Origin: Aerococcaceae bacterium zg-1292
Lineage (GTDB): Bacteria; Bacillota; Bacilli; Lactobacillales; Aerococcaceae
Assembly (NCBI GenBank): GCA_016126655.1
Contig: CP065955.1
Span: 2,302,001 to 2,366,000 of the forward strand
Length of the DNA: 64,000 bases
Direction: 5' to 3'
Numbering within the stretch: position 1 is the first letter of the stretch; each line of letters opens with the position of its first letter. Below, piece after piece: positions 37,164 to 45,581 of the stretch. The notes under the pieces were generated by a model, which did no database searches, was not told the origin of the DNA, and saw only the letters and a program-made list of their open reading frames with translations. The position numbers were made by a program, and so were the translations under genes.

Positions 37164-38510
37164 TTACTGGTTACGTCTAGCCTCTAAATCGGCACTAATC
37201 TGTGGCATCATATCATCTAACTTATAAAATTTCATTAGCACAATTATTACAGCAAAAAATATAGCCGGAATCCAACTATATAATGCTATAATCGCATTAT
37301 TCGCTGCATCGGATTGCACAGCCAATGTTCCATCAAATCTTGCTATGCCCATAACAAATCCTGTGACTACACTTGATAACCCCGCACCTACTTTGCTTGC
37401 AAATCCATTAACTGCTGAAAATGCGCCTTCTACTCGCTCTCCATTCTTCCATTCACTGTAATCCATACAAGAGATAACCATTACAGGTGCATAGAAAGAT
37501 AGCGGAAGTGCCGCTAAGACACCTAGAAGATTTCCGACAATGATAAGTCCCATATTGGAGCCGGCCAATCCTTTGATTACGTTTCCAAAAATACCTAGCA
37601 TAGCGCCAACACTTACTACTTTTGAAAATGTTAATCGTTTCAATATTGCTGGCATAAAAATCAATACCAAAGGTGTAATGAGAGAGATTAGGCCAACTAT
37701 GCTAGCCTTTTTTACATCTCCAACAATATACTGAAAGTAATAAGTTCCCACAGTTCCAACGCTATTAATAAAGTTGTACAGTAATACTGCACCCGCGAGT
37801 AAAAAGATGAACTTATTACTCTTTAAAGCATTAATCAATGTTTTCATGTCTACTCTATGATTTTGTGCAGCAACAGCATCTGTACGTTCTTTTACAAACA
37901 AAAATCTGCCTATTCCAATTGTCCCTAGCGGTAATGCAAAAATCGCAATCATTTTCTGCCACCCTTCAGGGCTTGTTCCAAGAGTCCCTATAAGAATTGG
38001 AAATACGGTTGATACAATTATTGAACCAAACATGATAATTATACCATTCACAGAAACTAAGATATTTCTTGCCATATCGCTTTTCACTGCTCTACTAATA
38101 TATACACTTTCTGAAGCATTCAAAAGTGTAGCAAAAACTGAATTAGCTAACGTATACGTTGCAAAAATCCAAATTGACTTTCCAACCATACCTAAATTTG
38201 GACAAGAAAACATTAGCAACGTAGTTAACCAAACAAAAATAATCGATACTTCATATGGTCTTGCCTTACCAAGTTTTGTATTCGTATTGTCTATTATGTA
38301 TCCCGCAATCAAGTCTGTAAAACCATCAAATAATTTGCTAACTAATAGAATTGTACCTACTAGCGAAGCAGGCATAGCCAAAACGTTTGTACAATAGTAT
38401 GTTAGATATCCTACTATAACTATATTACACGATAAGGATACACCTCTTGTTGACCACGCTAAAACTTGGTACCATGGCAGTTTATCTGATATAATGTGAT
38501 TTCTTTTCAT
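37164..38510 (-). CDS. Glycoside-pentoside-hexuronide (GPH) cation symporter
   Basis: The 448-residue protein has about twelve membrane segments and the GPH signature region KLFDGFTDLIAGYIIDNTNT with LGKARPYE (about residues 50-80). It would import an oligosaccharide with H+ or Na+. The ATG at 38510 follows GGAGGAAAATGTC; a longer frame to 38528 overlaps that site. It is the first gene of the five-gene operon ending with the esterase and is divergent from an AraC regulator. Confidence 0.9.
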   Translation of the reverse strand: MKRNHIISDKLPWYQVLAWSTRGVSLSCNIVIVGYLTYYCTNVLAMPASLVGTILLVSKLFDGFTDLIAGYIIDNTNTKLGKARPYEVSIIFVWLTTLLMFSCPNLGMVGKSIWIFATYTLANSVFATLLNASESVYISRAVKSDMARNILVSVNGIIIMFGSIIVSTVFPILIGTLGTSPEGWQKMIAIFALPLGTIGIGRFLFVKERTDAVAAQNHRVDMKTLINALKSNKFIFLLAGAVLLYNFINSVGTVGTYYFQYIVGDVKKASIVGLISLITPLVLIFMPAILKRLTFSKVVSVGAMLGIFGNVIKGLAGSNMGLIIVGNLLGVLAALPLSFYAPVMVISCMDYSEWKNGERVEGAFSAVNGFASKVGAGLSSVVTGFVMGIARFDGTLAVQSDAANNAIIALYSWIPAIFFAVIIVLMKFYKLDDMMPQISADLEARRNQ

Positions 38511-38582
38511 GACATTTTCCTCCATCAAATTTCTTTAAAGTTATAAATTATATTTATGCTTAGATTTTACGAATAAAGCATT

Positions 38583-38625
38583 GATAATTATATCGCTATA
38601 ATGATATAATTATCACTATAATGAT
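38583..38625. promoter_or_regulatory. Operator candidate: 12-bp inverted repeat overlapping 15-bp direct repeats
   Basis: GATAATTATATC (38583-38594) and its exact complement GATATAATTATC (38603-38614) form a perfect inverted repeat with an 8-bp gap. Overlapping it, TATCGCTATAATGAT (38591-38605) recurs as TATCACTATAATGAT (38611-38625), 14 of 15 bases, offset by exactly 20 bp. Direct half-sites spaced by about two turns are typical of AraC-family operators. It lies between the GPH operon and its divergent AraC gene. Confidence 0.65.
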
Positions 38626-38654
38626 TTCATATGAAGTAAGGTGGCCTTATTATT

Positions 38655-39494
38655 ATGTATACAAAACTTTCCCAATCAAGAACAAGCTACATAGAATATC
38701 TTCAGCGTGAAAAGACTACGCTTGCTAATAAAAAAGAATTTTTCCAAAAAGCTTCAAAGACAAATTCCCCTTCTTCATTCCTCTCGGAATATCAACTATA
38801 TAATTCTGAGTATGACCGTGAACATACTCCTTATGCCAACGAAATCGCAATGATGACTGCTATAAGTAATGGTGATTTAGACGCCTATCTTAAAGCCGCT
38901 GAATACTCTACTCAGCAAAGTTTGGGACAATTATCAACCAGCTTTTCAAAATCCTTAGAATATCAATGTGTGATAGGAATCTCTCTTTTTGCTAGAGCTA
39001 CAATTCGAGGCGGCGTTGATCCATATATTGCATATAATCTAAATGACCTATTTCTGCAACGAATCTCAGAATGTAATGATGTAGACAGTTTTTTAGCTGT
39101 GATGGAGCATGCTCTGCATACCTTCATAGATGAAGTAAATAATTTTAAAAAAAGTGACAGCACACCTGCTTACATTGAGAAAGCTAAACAATATATTAGG
39201 AACCACATTAGCAAGCCTTTTTCCATACAAGATATTGCAGATTCATTGGATATAAGCAAAGAACATCTCATGCGGCAGTTTCACAGATATACTGGATATA
39301 CAATTAGTAAATCTATACATCATGAACGTATCCATGCTGCCCAAAACATGCTTATCTTCTCTGATTTCTCAATAGGACAAATCTCCAACTATCTTCAATA
39401 CCCATCGCAAAGCTATTTCGGTCGCATCTTTAAGGAGATTGTCGGTTGCACTCCACGTGAGTTTCAAAGAAGAAATCACCTATCTACTTTTTGA
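38655..39494 (+). CDS. AraC-family regulator of the beta-glucoside operon
   Basis: The 279-residue protein has an alpha-helical N-terminal sensor part (about 1-165) of unknown fold and a C-terminal double HTH (FSIQDIADSLDISKEHLMRQF and QISNYLQYPSQSYFGRIFKE). It is divergent from the GPH operon with 144 bp between them, holding the operator candidate. It should activate the operon when its substrate is present. AAGGTGG precedes the ATG. Confidence 0.88.
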   Translation: MYTKLSQSRTSYIEYLQREKTTLANKKEFFQKASKTNSPSSFLSEYQLYNSEYDREHTPYANEIAMMTAISNGDLDAYLKAAEYSTQQSLGQLSTSFSKSLEYQCVIGISLFARATIRGGVDPYIAYNLNDLFLQRISECNDVDSFLAVMEHALHTFIDEVNNFKKSDSTPAYIEKAKQYIRNHISKPFSIQDIADSLDISKEHLMRQFHRYTGYTISKSIHHERIHAAQNMLIFSDFSIGQISNYLQYPSQSYFGRIFKEIVGCTPREFQRRNHLSTF

Positions 39495-39615
39495 TAGGTA
39501 GCAATTTTCCAGTATAAAAGAATGACAACTTCTCCAGGTAATTGGGTCTACTACAATTTCTAATGGAAACACCAATTCCCAACTAGAAGTTGTAGCACCA
39601 TAGGTTTTTTAAAAG

Positions 39616-39663
39616 AAAAAGAGAAATACCATCGTGAAATTTCACGATGGTATTTCTCTTTTT
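39616..39663. terminator. 48-bp perfect palindrome, bidirectional terminator
   Basis: AAAAAGAGAAATACCATCGT starts a 24-base arm (39616-39639) that is exactly complementary to 39640-39663. It ends in A and T runs that work as U tracts on both strands. It separates the convergent AraC gene and garR. Just upstream, ACAACTTCT (39525-39533) and AGAAGTTGT (39585-39593) form a second, wider inverted repeat. No gene is seen in 39495-39795. Confidence 0.85.
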
Positions 39664-39795
39664 TCCCCATTTGTTGTTGCCTACTCCAGATGTTCTCTGA
39701 CATCTTGTGAAGGTCCAAAAGAAATCAGAGGATCATTATTTCTACCAGCACTCAAATCTAGGAATCATAATTGCTTGAATTTTTCAACCTTAAGT

Positions 39796-40677
39796 CTATT
39801 GTAACTTTTGGTTATTAACTAATTCATAGTATCTGGCTATTCCTGAGTGGTCATCAGAACCATAATCATGTGCTTTTAATACTTGTAAGATTTCCATTGC
39901 TTGTGCCGTAAATGGTGTTGAAACATTATACGCATGTGATGAATCTAATGCATTTTGCAAATCTTTAATATGTAAATCAATTCGGAACCCTGGGGTAAAA
40001 TCTCCATCAAAGATTTTTTGAGATTTTTGATCCATGACAGTAGAACCCGCCAATCCGCTGCGGATTGCTTGATATACTCTAGATGGGTCAACACCTGCTT
40101 TTTTAGCTAATGAATAAGCTTCAGAAATTGCTGCAATATTAATTGCTACAATCATTTGGTTAGCAAGTTTCGTTAAGTTACCCGCTCCTACTTCACCAAC
40201 TAATGTAACTGAACTTGCCATCACATCTAAGACATCTTTAAAGCGATTAAATACTTCCTCATCACCACCAACCATTACGGCTAACGACCCATCAATTGCT
40301 TTGGGTTCTCCACCAGACACGGGCGCATCTAAGAAATTAACTTTTAATTCTGCTAAACGTACTGAAAAATCTTTACTTGCTACTGGGGAAATAGAACTCA
40401 TATCAATAACCGTTTGCCCTTCAGTTAGCCCCTCAGCAATCCCATTTTCACTAAATAATGCTGATTCAACGTGGGGTGAGTTAGGTAACATTGTAATGAC
40501 TATTTCACCTTTTTGAGCGGCATCTTTTCCTGATTCAGCTTCAAATCCACCCGCTTTAACTAATTCAGCAACATTCTCTTGATTAAAATCATAACCAAAA
40601 ACTTCATGTCCTGCTTTAACTAAATTTATAGCCATTGGTTTACCCATAATACCTAAACCTACAAATCCAATTTTCAT
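39796..40677 (-). CDS. garR: Tartronate semialdehyde reductase (2-hydroxy-3-oxopropionate reductase)
   Basis: GarR reduces tartronate semialdehyde to D-glycerate with NAD(P)H. The 293-residue protein has the Rossmann start GFVGLGIMGKPMAINL (4-19), the substrate motif DAPVSGGEPKA (about 116-126) and the catalytic Lys in GNLTKLANQM (about 171). It is the last gene of the minus-strand glucarate operon, 99 nt after the glycerate kinase gene. AAAGGAAG precedes the ATG. Close relatives (3-hydroxyisobutyrate dehydrogenase) are less likely in this context. Confidence 0.9.
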   Translation of the reverse strand: MKIGFVGLGIMGKPMAINLVKAGHEVFGYDFNQENVAELVKAGGFEAESGKDAAQKGEIVITMLPNSPHVESALFSENGIAEGLTEGQTVIDMSSISPVASKDFSVRLAELKVNFLDAPVSGGEPKAIDGSLAVMVGGDEEVFNRFKDVLDVMASSVTLVGEVGAGNLTKLANQMIVAINIAAISEAYSLAKKAGVDPSRVYQAIRSGLAGSTVMDQKSQKIFDGDFTPGFRIDLHIKDLQNALDSSHAYNVSTPFTAQAMEILQVLKAHDYGSDDHSGIARYYELVNNQKLQ

Positions 40678-40776
40678 AAAAAAACTTCCTTTCCCATCTT
40701 AGTTCTCATTCTTAGGATATCAAATTTTATATCATAATTATACGTTACACATACCAATTCTACGTTAATTATAGAT

Positions 40777-41922
40777 TTATTTTCTATTCAGTGTACTAAA
40801 TAAATGAATAATATTTTTTGCAGCAGCTGTAACTAATTGCGGAGTATTATGAATAGCATCTTCTAAACTCATTGGTTGATTAATAATATCAAAGACACCC
40901 GAAATCCCCGCTGCATAGACTGCATCAATATCCCTAGATTTACTCCCAACGATAGCTATAGTAGGCACTCCATATTTTTGCGCAATTTTTGCAATGCCTA
41001 CTGGCGCTTTCCCATTAATAGATTGTCCATCCAAACTTCCTTCACCGGTAATTACTAAATCAGCGTTTGATATTGCCTCTTCAATTTTAATCAAGTTTAA
41101 TATCGTATCTATACCACGACTCGCCTTAGCATTTAAATAAACCATTAATCCCGCACCAAGGCCACCAGCTGCGCCTGCGCCCTCAAGATGTTTTACTTTT
41201 TTTCCAAACTCTTTTTCAAGTACATCTGCATAGTGACTAAGTGCTCGATCCAATTGTTTAATTTGCTCTACCGATGCACCTTTTTGCGGTCCATAAATTT
41301 CAGAAGCGCCATTTGGGCCACATAATGGATTCGTCACATCTGAAATAATTATTGTTTCTACGGTTTCCAATCCAGGCAGTGCATTTGTTGATTGAATTTC
41401 AACAATTTTCTCTAAATTAACAGCTCCATCCGATAACTTATTTTCCTTTGAATCAAAAAATTCGAAACCCAACGCTTGTGCCATCCCTAAGCCACCATCA
41501 TTTGTTGCACTACCACCAATGCCAATATATATTTTTGATACACCACGTTCAATCGCATCTTTAATCAATTGTCCTGTACCATAAGTTGATGCTCTCATGA
41601 TATTTAACTCATTTTTATCGACAAGTGTAATACCTGATGCTTCCGCCATTTCAATAATCGCTGTTTTCCCTTCATCCACCAAAGCATAGTGTGCTTGTAC
41701 AGGCTTTCCTAAAGGACCCTGCACCTCTAAAGACACATACTCGCCTTTAATAACATCCAAAATAGCATCAACAGTTCCTTCTCCGCCGTCAGCAATAGAA
41801 TAGATTTCAGTATTATATTCTGGCCTCACACATCGAATACCTTCAGCAATATATTCCCCTATTTCTTTTGATGAGGCACTTCCTTTGAAAGAATCGGAAG
41901 CTATTACGATTTTTTTGCTCAC
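40777..41922 (-). CDS. garK: Glycerate kinase (GarK/GlxK family)
   Basis: The 381-residue protein begins SKKIVIASDSFKGSASSKEIG and has the SIADGGEGTVDA and GIGGSATNDGGLGMAQALG motifs of type I bacterial glycerate kinases, which make 2-phosphoglycerate. A GTG start at 41922 is chosen because AAAGGAGG lies 9 nt upstream; the TTG at 41931 abuts that site. The ribosome binding site overlaps the end of the DapA-family gene, so the two are coupled. It feeds glycerate from GarR into glycolysis. Confidence 0.92.
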   Translation of the reverse strand: MSKKIVIASDSFKGSASSKEIGEYIAEGIRCVRPEYNTEIYSIADGGEGTVDAILDVIKGEYVSLEVQGPLGKPVQAHYALVDEGKTAIIEMAEASGITLVDKNELNIMRASTYGTGQLIKDAIERGVSKIYIGIGGSATNDGGLGMAQALGFEFFDSKENKLSDGAVNLEKIVEIQSTNALPGLETVETIIISDVTNPLCGPNGASEIYGPQKGASVEQIKQLDRALSHYADVLEKEFGKKVKHLEGAGAAGGLGAGLMVYLNAKASRGIDTILNLIKIEEAISNADLVITGEGSLDGQSINGKAPVGIAKIAQKYGVPTIAIVGSKSRDIDAVYAAGISGVFDIINQPMSLEDAIHNTPQLVTAAAKNIIHLFSTLNRK

Positions 41923-41937
41923 ATGTGTCAACCTCCT

Positions 41938-42849
41938 TTAGTCTAACGTCTCTAAGAAACCACCCGTATGCATAGCTTCCTTCATCGCTTTTAAAATATT
42001 TCCCTCAGTTGCTTCTGTCGGCAGAATAGATTTACCCACATCCAACCCCATTAAGTTCGCCATATCTTTGGTAGCAGCCGGGAAACTAGCTGGATCTTGA
42101 GATAAGCGAATTGGATTTAATCTAAATTGTGCTTCTAAAGCTTTATCTAATTCGCCCTCAACATAAAAATCATAGATACTACTTACTAATTGAGTATACA
42201 TATTTGCAGTTGAACACACTGAGCCTACAGCCCCCATGCATAAGCCTGGATAAATCGTGGTATCCTTTCCTGTTAATACTCTGAAATCAACATCACGTGT
42301 TAAACGAACTAATTCACTGCAATTTGTAATATCACCCGAAGAATCTTTGATTCCTATAATATTCGGAACATCATGAGCTAAATCTAATACAACTTTTAAT
42401 GGCATACCATACCCACAGCGTCCTGGATTATTATATAATAACATCGCAGTATGAGGCACACTATTTGCTATAGCTTTAAAATGATTATATAAAGCTTTAT
42501 CAGTAGGCTTAATGAACATTGGTTGTAATACTGAAATAGCTGCAATATCACGTTTAGCTGCCTCTTTTGCTAATTGAATACATTTCCGTGTGCGAATAGC
42601 ACCAATTCCAAAGTAGACTGGTACTCGACCGGCAGCTTCTTCTAAAATAACATCTAAAGCAGTAAACATATCTTCATCATCAAACATGTAAAATTCCGAA
42701 TTACTACCGAAGGCTAAAATCCCATGGACGCCATTATCAATAACATGATTAACAATTTTTCTTAAACGTTCTACATCTAGATTTTCTTGTTCATCAACCG
42801 GGGTAATCAAAGGTACAATAATTCCCTTTACAACGCTTCTTTCAATCAT
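41938..42849 (-). CDS. DapA/NAL-family lyase, proposed 5-keto-4-deoxyglucarate aldolase
   Basis: The 303-residue TIM-barrel protein has the Schiff-base Lys168 in GIKDSSGD and Tyr139 in LLYNNPG, the family catalytic pair, and FGSNSEF at the substrate loop. In Bacillus-type glucarate clusters a DapA-family dehydratase (KdgD) leads to 2-ketoglutarate semialdehyde and needs a semialdehyde dehydrogenase. None is here; instead GarR and glycerate kinase follow. I infer retro-aldol cleavage to pyruvate and tartronate semialdehyde, replacing the unrelated GarL. It lies between gudD and garK with 14-15 nt gaps. Dehydratase activity remains possible. Confidence 0.72.
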   Translation of the reverse strand: MIERSVVKGIIVPLITPVDEQENLDVERLRKIVNHVIDNGVHGILAFGSNSEFYMFDDEDMFTALDVILEEAAGRVPVYFGIGAIRTRKCIQLAKEAAKRDIAAISVLQPMFIKPTDKALYNHFKAIANSVPHTAMLLYNNPGRCGYGMPLKVVLDLAHDVPNIIGIKDSSGDITNCSELVRLTRDVDFRVLTGKDTTIYPGLCMGAVGSVCSTANMYTQLVSSIYDFYVEGELDKALEAQFRLNPIRLSQDPASFPAATKDMANLMGLDVGKSILPTEATEGNILKAMKEAMHTGGFLETLD

Positions 42850-42863
42850 TATTAATCCCCTTT

Positions 42864-44192
42864 CTAGCGTACTAAACTTGGTTTTTTATTATCAAATTCC
42901 CAGTTTGGAATTAAATATTGCATCGCTTCCGCATCATTACGTGCGCCTAAATTTTTATCAATGTATAGTTGATGTGCTTTTTTAATTGCTTCTAAATCGG
43001 GTTCGATTCCTAACCCGACTGAATCTTTAGCAATTTTAATCATACCATCTTTAATTTGATGTGGATTTTTCGTCAATGTTTGCCCATCTTGCCAAATATA
43101 ATGTGTATCACAAGCATTTATCTCCCCTGGTGCTGCAGCACCAACATGAGCCACCATTGCTAACGAAATATCAAAATGATTATTTGAATGAACACCCCAC
43201 GTCATTCCAAAATCATGACACATTTGAGCAACACGTGTTGATCCTTGCATTGTCCAGAAATGAGGATCGGCTAAAGGAATAGTAACAGAATGTAATGCTA
43301 CAGAGTGTTGCATCTGTCTCCAATCTGTCGCAACCATATTCGTTGCCGTTGGTATACCTGTCGCTTTGACAAATTCAGCCATCACCTCACGACCACTAAA
43401 TCCATTTTCGGCTCCGCATGGATCCTCGATATAAGCAGCAATTCCTTTCAATTCCTTACCGACTTCAATTGCCTCAGGTAAAGACCAAGCTCCATTTGGA
43501 TCTAAAGTAATTCTTGCGTCTGGAAATACTTCTTTTAATGCTTTAATTGCTTTTACTTCTTCTTTACTTTCTAAAACGCCACCTTTAAGTTTAAAATCTT
43601 TGAATCCATAGCGTTCATACGCTGCTTTAGCCAATTCAACTACCGCTTCCGGAGTTAACGCTTCTTTTCGGCGTAATTGTCCCCAAGAATCAGAATTATC
43701 ATCATTTTGAAGATATGGTAAATCTGTTTTATTAGGGTCGCCAACATAGAATAAATACCCTAAAAACGGCACTTCTTCACGGACTTGTCCATCACCTAAC
43801 AGTGCTGCTACTGGAACTTTTAAGTGTTTTCCTAATAAATCTAATAGTGGCGCTTCTATAGCTGTTTGAACATGGACAGTTGTTCGTAAATCAAACGTTT
43901 GTAATCCACGACCACCTGCATCTAACGAACCAAATTTTTCTCCAACTTCTTTGATAATATTTTTATACTCACCAATACTACGTCCAATAACTAACTCCTT
44001 AGCATCCTCTAAAGTTTTAGTAATCTTTTGTCCTCCTGGAACTTCACCTAACCCAAAATTACCTGAGCTATCTTCTAACACTACAATGTTTCGAGTAAAA
44101 TACGGCCCATGCGCTCCACTTAAGTTTAACAACATTGAATCATAACCGGCTACTGGATATACATCCATTTTTACTACTGTTGGTACTGACAT
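42864..44192 (-). CDS. gudD: Glucarate dehydratase
   Basis: GudD dehydrates D-glucarate (and L-idarate) to 5-keto-4-deoxyglucarate. The 442-residue enolase-superfamily protein keeps all key residues in E. coli register with an offset of four: Lys201 and Lys203 (FKLKGG), Asp231, Glu256, Asn285, and the Asp309-His335 pair. It ends [15 protein letters not shown] like canonical GudD. The ATG at 44192 follows GGAGGAATTTAAA. It is the third gene of the operon after the permease and a divergent paralogue. Confidence 0.95.
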   Translation of the reverse strand: MSVPTVVKMDVYPVAGYDSMLLNLSGAHGPYFTRNIVVLEDSSGNFGLGEVPGGQKITKTLEDAKELVIGRSIGEYKNIIKEVGEKFGSLDAGGRGLQTFDLRTTVHVQTAIEAPLLDLLGKHLKVPVAALLGDGQVREEVPFLGYLFYVGDPNKTDLPYLQNDDNSDSWGQLRRKEALTPEAVVELAKAAYERYGFKDFKLKGGVLESKEEVKAIKALKEVFPDARITLDPNGAWSLPEAIEVGKELKGIAAYIEDPCGAENGFSGREVMAEFVKATGIPTATNMVATDWRQMQHSVALHSVTIPLADPHFWTMQGSTRVAQMCHDFGMTWGVHSNNHFDISLAMVAHVGAAAPGEINACDTHYIWQDGQTLTKNPHQIKDGMIKIAKDSVGLGIEPDLEAIKKAHQLYIDKNLGARNDAEAMQYLIPNWEFDNKKPSLVR

Positions 44193-44220
44193 TTTAAATT
44201 CCTCCATTTACTTTTATTAA

Positions 44221-45564
44221 TTATTTATGACAAAAAACTGGTTGATTCGGATTAAATTCCCAATCTTTTACTAAGTATTGCATCGCAATTGTATCATCAC
44301 GATCCTTAAATTGCATTTCATTATATAAATTATTTGCAGCTTTAACCTTTTCTAAATCAATCTCTACTCCAAGCCCTGGTTTATCCGGCACTTTCACTTT
44401 ACCATTTTTAAATTCTATTTTATCTTTCAGCAGTGTTTCACCATCCTGCCAAATCCAATGCGTATCAACCGGAGCAATATTCCCTGGCGCTGCCGCTGCA
44501 ACTTGAATAAAGGTAGCTAAAGTAATATCAAAGTGGTTATTCGAATGTGAGCCCCACGTTAAACCCCATTCATTCAATAAATATGCCATACGAACACTTC
44601 CATCAAGCGTCCAAAAGTGAGGATCTGCTAAAACAATATCTACTGCTCTCAATGATACAGCATGATGAAATTGACGCCAATTTGTTGCTATCATATTAGT
44701 AGCAACTGGAATCCCTGTAGCATCCTTATACTCTGCCATAATCTCACGACTCGAAAATCCTTGTTCAGGACCACAGGGATCTTCAATATATGTTAGAACA
44801 TTTTTTCGGTTTTGCGTAAATTTAATTGCTTCTTCTAAAGTCCACGCACCATTCGGATCAATATTTACTCTTGCATCTGGAAATTCTTCTTTTAAAGCAT
44901 CAACTGCTTTCATTTCTTCCTCTGCAGAGAATACACCTCCTTTAAGTTTAAAATTTGTAAATCCATATTTTTCTTTTACTGCCCGCGCTTGTCTTACAAT
45001 TCCCTCAGCATCCATCATTTCTGTCCGTCGTAGTGACTCCCACGTTTTTGACCCGTCACCTTTTTCATATGGTAAATCTATTTTATTTGAATCTGCAACA
45101 TAAAATAAATATCCTAAAAATTCGACTTCTTCGCGCTGTTGTCCACCTTCACCTAATAGCGCGGCAATTGGTAATTCTAAAAATTTCCCCAGTAAGTCTA
45201 ACATGGCACATTCAATCGCGGCCTCGGATTGAACCACATACTTTAAATTATTAATGTTTAATTGCTGTAAACCTTCACCATCATCAGCATTAGATTTTTG
45301 TCGACCTCTACGAATATTCGTTAATACTTTACGATATTCACTAACAGATTCTCCAATAACAAACTGTTTATAACTATTCAACTGCTCTGTAATATGTTCC
45401 CCACCGTGAATTTCACCAATACCTAATTCACCGTTTTCATCAGTCAATACTACAATATTTCGTGTGAAATAGGGCGCATGACAACCACTCAATGTCAGCA
45501 ATGGACTGTCATGCCCAGCAACAGGATAGACATCCATTTTTACCACTTTTGGCGCTTTAGCCAT
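44221..45564 (-). CDS. Glucarate dehydratase paralogue (GudX-like)
   Basis: The 447-residue protein is a paralogue of the next gene. Catalytic positions are all present: Lys206 and Lys208 (FKLKGG), Asp236, Glu261, Asn290, Asp314 and His340. It differs in a small insert (about 86-97), in ATNWRQFHHAV in place of [11 protein letters not shown], and ends NPNQPVFCHK, closer to E. coli GudX. It could handle another aldarate or a side product; it is not obviously dead. The ATG at 45564 follows AGGAGGTGG. Confidence 0.88.
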   Translation of the reverse strand: MAKAPKVVKMDVYPVAGHDSPLLTLSGCHAPYFTRNIVVLTDENGELGIGEIHGGEHITEQLNSYKQFVIGESVSEYRKVLTNIRRGRQKSNADDGEGLQQLNINNLKYVVQSEAAIECAMLDLLGKFLELPIAALLGEGGQQREEVEFLGYLFYVADSNKIDLPYEKGDGSKTWESLRRTEMMDAEGIVRQARAVKEKYGFTNFKLKGGVFSAEEEMKAVDALKEEFPDARVNIDPNGAWTLEEAIKFTQNRKNVLTYIEDPCGPEQGFSSREIMAEYKDATGIPVATNMIATNWRQFHHAVSLRAVDIVLADPHFWTLDGSVRMAYLLNEWGLTWGSHSNNHFDITLATFIQVAAAAPGNIAPVDTHWIWQDGETLLKDKIEFKNGKVKVPDKPGLGVEIDLEKVKAANNLYNEMQFKDRDDTIAMQYLVKDWEFNPNQPVFCHK

Positions 45565-45581
45565 AAAATCCACCTCCTACT

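Noticed and set aside
41938-42849. 4-hydroxy-tetrahydrodipicolinate synthase for lysine synthesis
   Set aside because: The family fits, but the gene lies inside a glucarate operon between gudD and garK, and no lysine genes are nearby.
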